Assembly: GCA_003598055.1 (NCBI GenBank)
Contig: QZKI01000091.1
Location: 1-64,000 of the forward strand
Length of the DNA stretch: 64,000 nt
Reading direction: 5' to 3'
Origin: Candidatus Abyssobacteria bacterium SURF_17
GTDB taxonomy: Bacteria; Abyssobacteria; SURF-5
Each line of letters begins with the position of its first letter. The stretch's first letter is position 1. This document shows positions 62,064 through 64,000 of this stretch, one piece after another. Below the pieces are notes generated by a model. That model saw nothing but the letters and a program-made list of their open reading frames with translations. It ran no database searches and was not told where the DNA came from. The position numbers and the translations under genes were made by a program.

Positions 62064-64000
62064 ATGACGTCCCGCGCAGTGAAGAAGATGCTGGACGAAT
62101 TGGGATATGATGAAAAGGCACTCGGTAAAATGATTACTACATACCGCGAAAAAACGAGGTTTTCCGCTATAGCGATGCTGTGGATTTGTTTCTTCCTTTC
62201 CGGCGCATGCGGTCTCGTATATCAAGTAGCGTGGACTCGCATGCTGACCCTGATTTTTGGGGCTTCCGTCTTTGCCGTGAGCACGGTGCTCATGACTTTC
62301 ATGGGAGGACTGGCACTGGGAAGCTATCTGTTCGGCCGAATCGCGGACCGAATCAAGTATCCAGTGCGACTGTACGGTATCCTGGAAATAGCAATCGGTG
62401 TTTATGCCTTTTTCCTCCCGCTTATCTTGAAGCAGTACGATTTTCTTTACGTAACGTTCTTCCGGGCGGCAGACCCTTCCTTCTTCACGCTGCTGCTTTT
62501 CCGCTTCACCCTTACCGCTGCGCTCCTTATTCTTCCGACCACGTTGATGGGAGCGACATTGCCCATCCTGAGTGCGTTCGTTACGCGAAACCTGAAGAGT
62601 GTGGGATGGAGTACGGGAAGCCTTTATGCGCTGAACACCTTCGGCGCGGTGCTTGGGTGTGCTGCCGCGGGTTTCTATCTGATTGGCAGGTTCGGGATTC
62701 TCCAGACGATTCATATCGCGGTCGCGGCGAACGTAATCATCGGCGCATTCATGTATCTTGCGTTTTCGCGGTGGCAGACTCTGGAGGCTGAGGATGCTGA
62801 TACATCTCAGGCTGCACATGTCGGGGACGTTCGGACGAGCGAGACCCCTGCAGTTTACCCGCAGCCGATTGTCCGCTTGGTGCTTCTGTTTCTTGGCCTG
62901 TCCGGTTTCTGTTCGCTCGGCTATGAGGTATTGTGGACTCGAGCGCTCGTGTATCATCTGAACATCAGCGTCTATGCGTTTGCGACGATGCTCACAACGA
63001 TTCTCGTCGGAATTGCGCTGGGCAGTTTCATCTTTGCAAGGATTGTGGATAGGACGCGCGAACCATTGCTGTTGTTCTCGGCCATCGAGCTGCTCATCGG
63101 CATCTCCGCCGTGATGTCGCTCCCGATTCTCGGCAAGTTCTTCAACGAGCTTGAAAGAGCATTTCCCGGGCTCGGAACAATCGTTTGGCTCCCGAGCTCG
63201 AACAAGTTTATCAAATCCTTCCTCATTATGTTTGTTCCAACGCTGCTGATGGGAGCGACGTTCCCCGTTGCCGCGAAGATATGCGTCCCGAGCGTGAGGA
63301 AGGTGGGCAAGAGCATAGGTGTGGTCTATTCAGCGAATACTGTCGGCGCCATCATCGGCTCATTTGCGGCCGGGTTCATCCTCGTCCCGCTCCTTGGAAT
63401 CGGCAAGAGTATTCTCGCGCTCGGATGCGTGAATGTCGCAATTGGAGCGGCGATCTTCTGCATAAATCCGCAGGTCTCATTCAATGCAAAGCGCCGCCTC
63501 TCTCTGGCGGCAGTCCCCGCACTGGCGGTCTTCGGCCTGTTCGTCTGGAGGTTCACCGGCGTTCAGTTTGCCAGTCCCCTCGAGAATGCAGGACGGGTGC
63601 TCTACTATAGAGAAGGCATCGGGGCGACAGTCAAAGTCTTCGAAGACAATAGAACGGGAATCCGTCAGATAAGCATCGACGGCTATCCGGTCGCAGCCAC
63701 AGGAAATCAATTGGACTGGAGGGGACCGGAAGGCCAGAGTGCGCAGGCGCACTTCCCCATGCTGCTCCATCAAGACCCGAAGGACATTTGCATCATCGGA
63801 TTCGGAGCAGGCGGGACATCCTATGGTGTCAGCCTTTATGATGTGGACACCATCACCTGCGTCGAGCTAAGCCGCGAAGTGCCCAAGGCAGCTCCATTAC
63901 TTGCCGAAGTGAACCACGACGTCTTGAATCATCCCAAATTCAAGCTCGTCATCGACGACGGCAGAAACTTCATCCTCCGCACGGAGAAGAAGTTCGACAT
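62064..64000 (+). CDS. Membrane-fused spermidine-synthase-like protein (partial)
   Basis: The frame is open from ATG 62064 to the window end (645 codons seen) and therefore has no stop here. The N-terminal two-thirds has about 12 hydrophobic segments in two similar halves (SGACGLVYQVAWTRMLTLIF and LSGFCSLGYEVLWTRALVYH; both followed by a TTLMGATLPI/TLLMGATFPV element), typical of the MFS-like part of SpeE fusions. The visible end has the nucleotide-binding ICIIGFGAGGTS, TCVELS and FKLVIDDGRNFIL, the spermidine synthase signature. The substrate may not be a polyamine in this fused subfamily. Confidence 0.88.
   Translation, partial: MTSRAVKKMLDELGYDEKALGKMITTYREKTRFSAIAMLWICFFLSGACGLVYQVAWTRMLTLIFGASVFAVSTVLMTFMGGLALGSYLFGRIADRIKYPVRLYGILEIAIGVYAFFLPLILKQYDFLYVTFFRAADPSFFTLLLFRFTLTAALLILPTTLMGATLPILSAFVTRNLKSVGWSTGSLYALNTFGAVLGCAAAGFYLIGRFGILQTIHIAVAANVIIGAFMYLAFSRWQTLEAEDADTSQAAHVGDVRTSETPAVYPQPIVRLVLLFLGLSGFCSLGYEVLWTRALVYHLNISVYAFATMLTTILVGIALGSFIFARIVDRTREPLLLFSAIELLIGISAVMSLPILGKFFNELERAFPGLGTIVWLPSSNKFIKSFLIMFVPTLLMGATFPVAAKICVPSVRKVGKSIGVVYSANTVGAIIGSFAAGFILVPLLGIGKSILALGCVNVAIGAAIFCINPQVSFNAKRRLSLAAVPALAVFGLFVWRFTGVQFASPLENAGRVLYYREGIGATVKVFEDNRTGIRQISIDGYPVAATGNQLDWRGPEGQSAQAHFPMLLHQDPKDICIIGFGAGGTSYGVSLYDVDTITCVELSREVPKAAPLLAEVNHDVLNHPKFKLVIDDGRNFILRTEKKFD

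Noticed and set aside
62037-62957. A 306-codon minus-strand frame
   Set aside because: It is antisense to the spermidine-synthase-like gene and has no motif; the plus-strand frame gives clear membrane and nucleotide-binding motifs.

Overview
The window is a continuous stretch of a bacterial chromosome, moderately GC-rich and densely coded. The ribosomal, Sec and RNA polymerase genes are bacterial. A lipoprotein membrane-fusion subunit with an AcrB-type RND pump implies an outer membrane, so a Gram-negative (diderm) organism is likely. The spc operon lacks rpmD (L30) between rpsE and rplO. Many intergenic gaps carry short palindromic repeats, some built on a GTAGGGGCG...CGCCCCTAC core, others on a CATTGCGAG...GATTGCTTCG core. 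Together these suggest an uncultivated lineage rather than a model phylum, but I cannot name the phylum from sequence alone.

Region 1 (1-15480, + strand): the tail of tuf, then the fused S10-spc-alpha supercluster (rpsJ, rplCDWB, rpsS, rplV, rpsC, rplP, rpmC, rpsQ, rplNXE, rpsN, rpsH, rplF, rplR, rpsE, rplO, secY, adk, map, infA, rpmJ, rpsMKD, rpoA, rplQ), closed by a strong intrinsic terminator. S14, L36, S4, S18 and adenylate kinase all keep their zinc-binding Cys/His sets, pointing to a zinc-replete ancestral set.

Region 2 (15.5-26.9 kb) is accessory: a small XRE-type regulator, an alpha/beta hydrolase with a UroD-family protein lacking most of the expected zinc ligands, a TetR-controlled RND efflux operon with a palindromic operator, and a class V aminotransferase. 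The last sits in a gap carrying a roughly 105-bp direct duplication.

Region 3 (26.9-32.3 kb, - strand) is a riboflavin operon, promoter - FMN riboswitch - terminator - ribD - ribE - ribBA - ribH - nusB - PHP phosphoesterase. Every regulatory part is readable in the sequence.

Region 4 (33.0-38.8 kb, - strand) is the most unusual locus: a YtrA-like GntR regulator with its own palindrome and a consensus promoter, an ABC ATPase with Asp in place of the catalytic Glu, and two overlapping paralogous genes. Each of these two encodes an ABC-2-type permease fused to a C-terminal PD40/TolB-like beta-propeller predicted to lie outside the cytoplasm.

Region 5 (38.8-48 kb): dTDP-rhamnose reductase, a secreted Pro/Tyr-rich protein, a membrane-anchored parvulin-like protein, and a four-gene phosphorelay. 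The relay contains a histidine kinase with a degenerate ATP site, a canonical kinase, a receiver joined to a DHp-like domain whose phospho-His is Asn, and a stand-alone receiver. An AT-richer SGNH-like gene follows.

Region 6 (48-59.4 kb): a secreted cyclase-family hydrolase, two MFS transporters, dapA-dapB, dnaB, the rplI/rpsR/ssb/rpsF operon, and a membrane pyrophosphatase of the K+-dependent sequence type.

Region 7 (59.6-64 kb): a zinc-ribbon membrane protein, a SpoIIE/PP2C phosphatase, and a membrane-fused spermidine-synthase-like protein cut by the window end. I found no CRISPR array, rRNA, tRNA or intact transposase.
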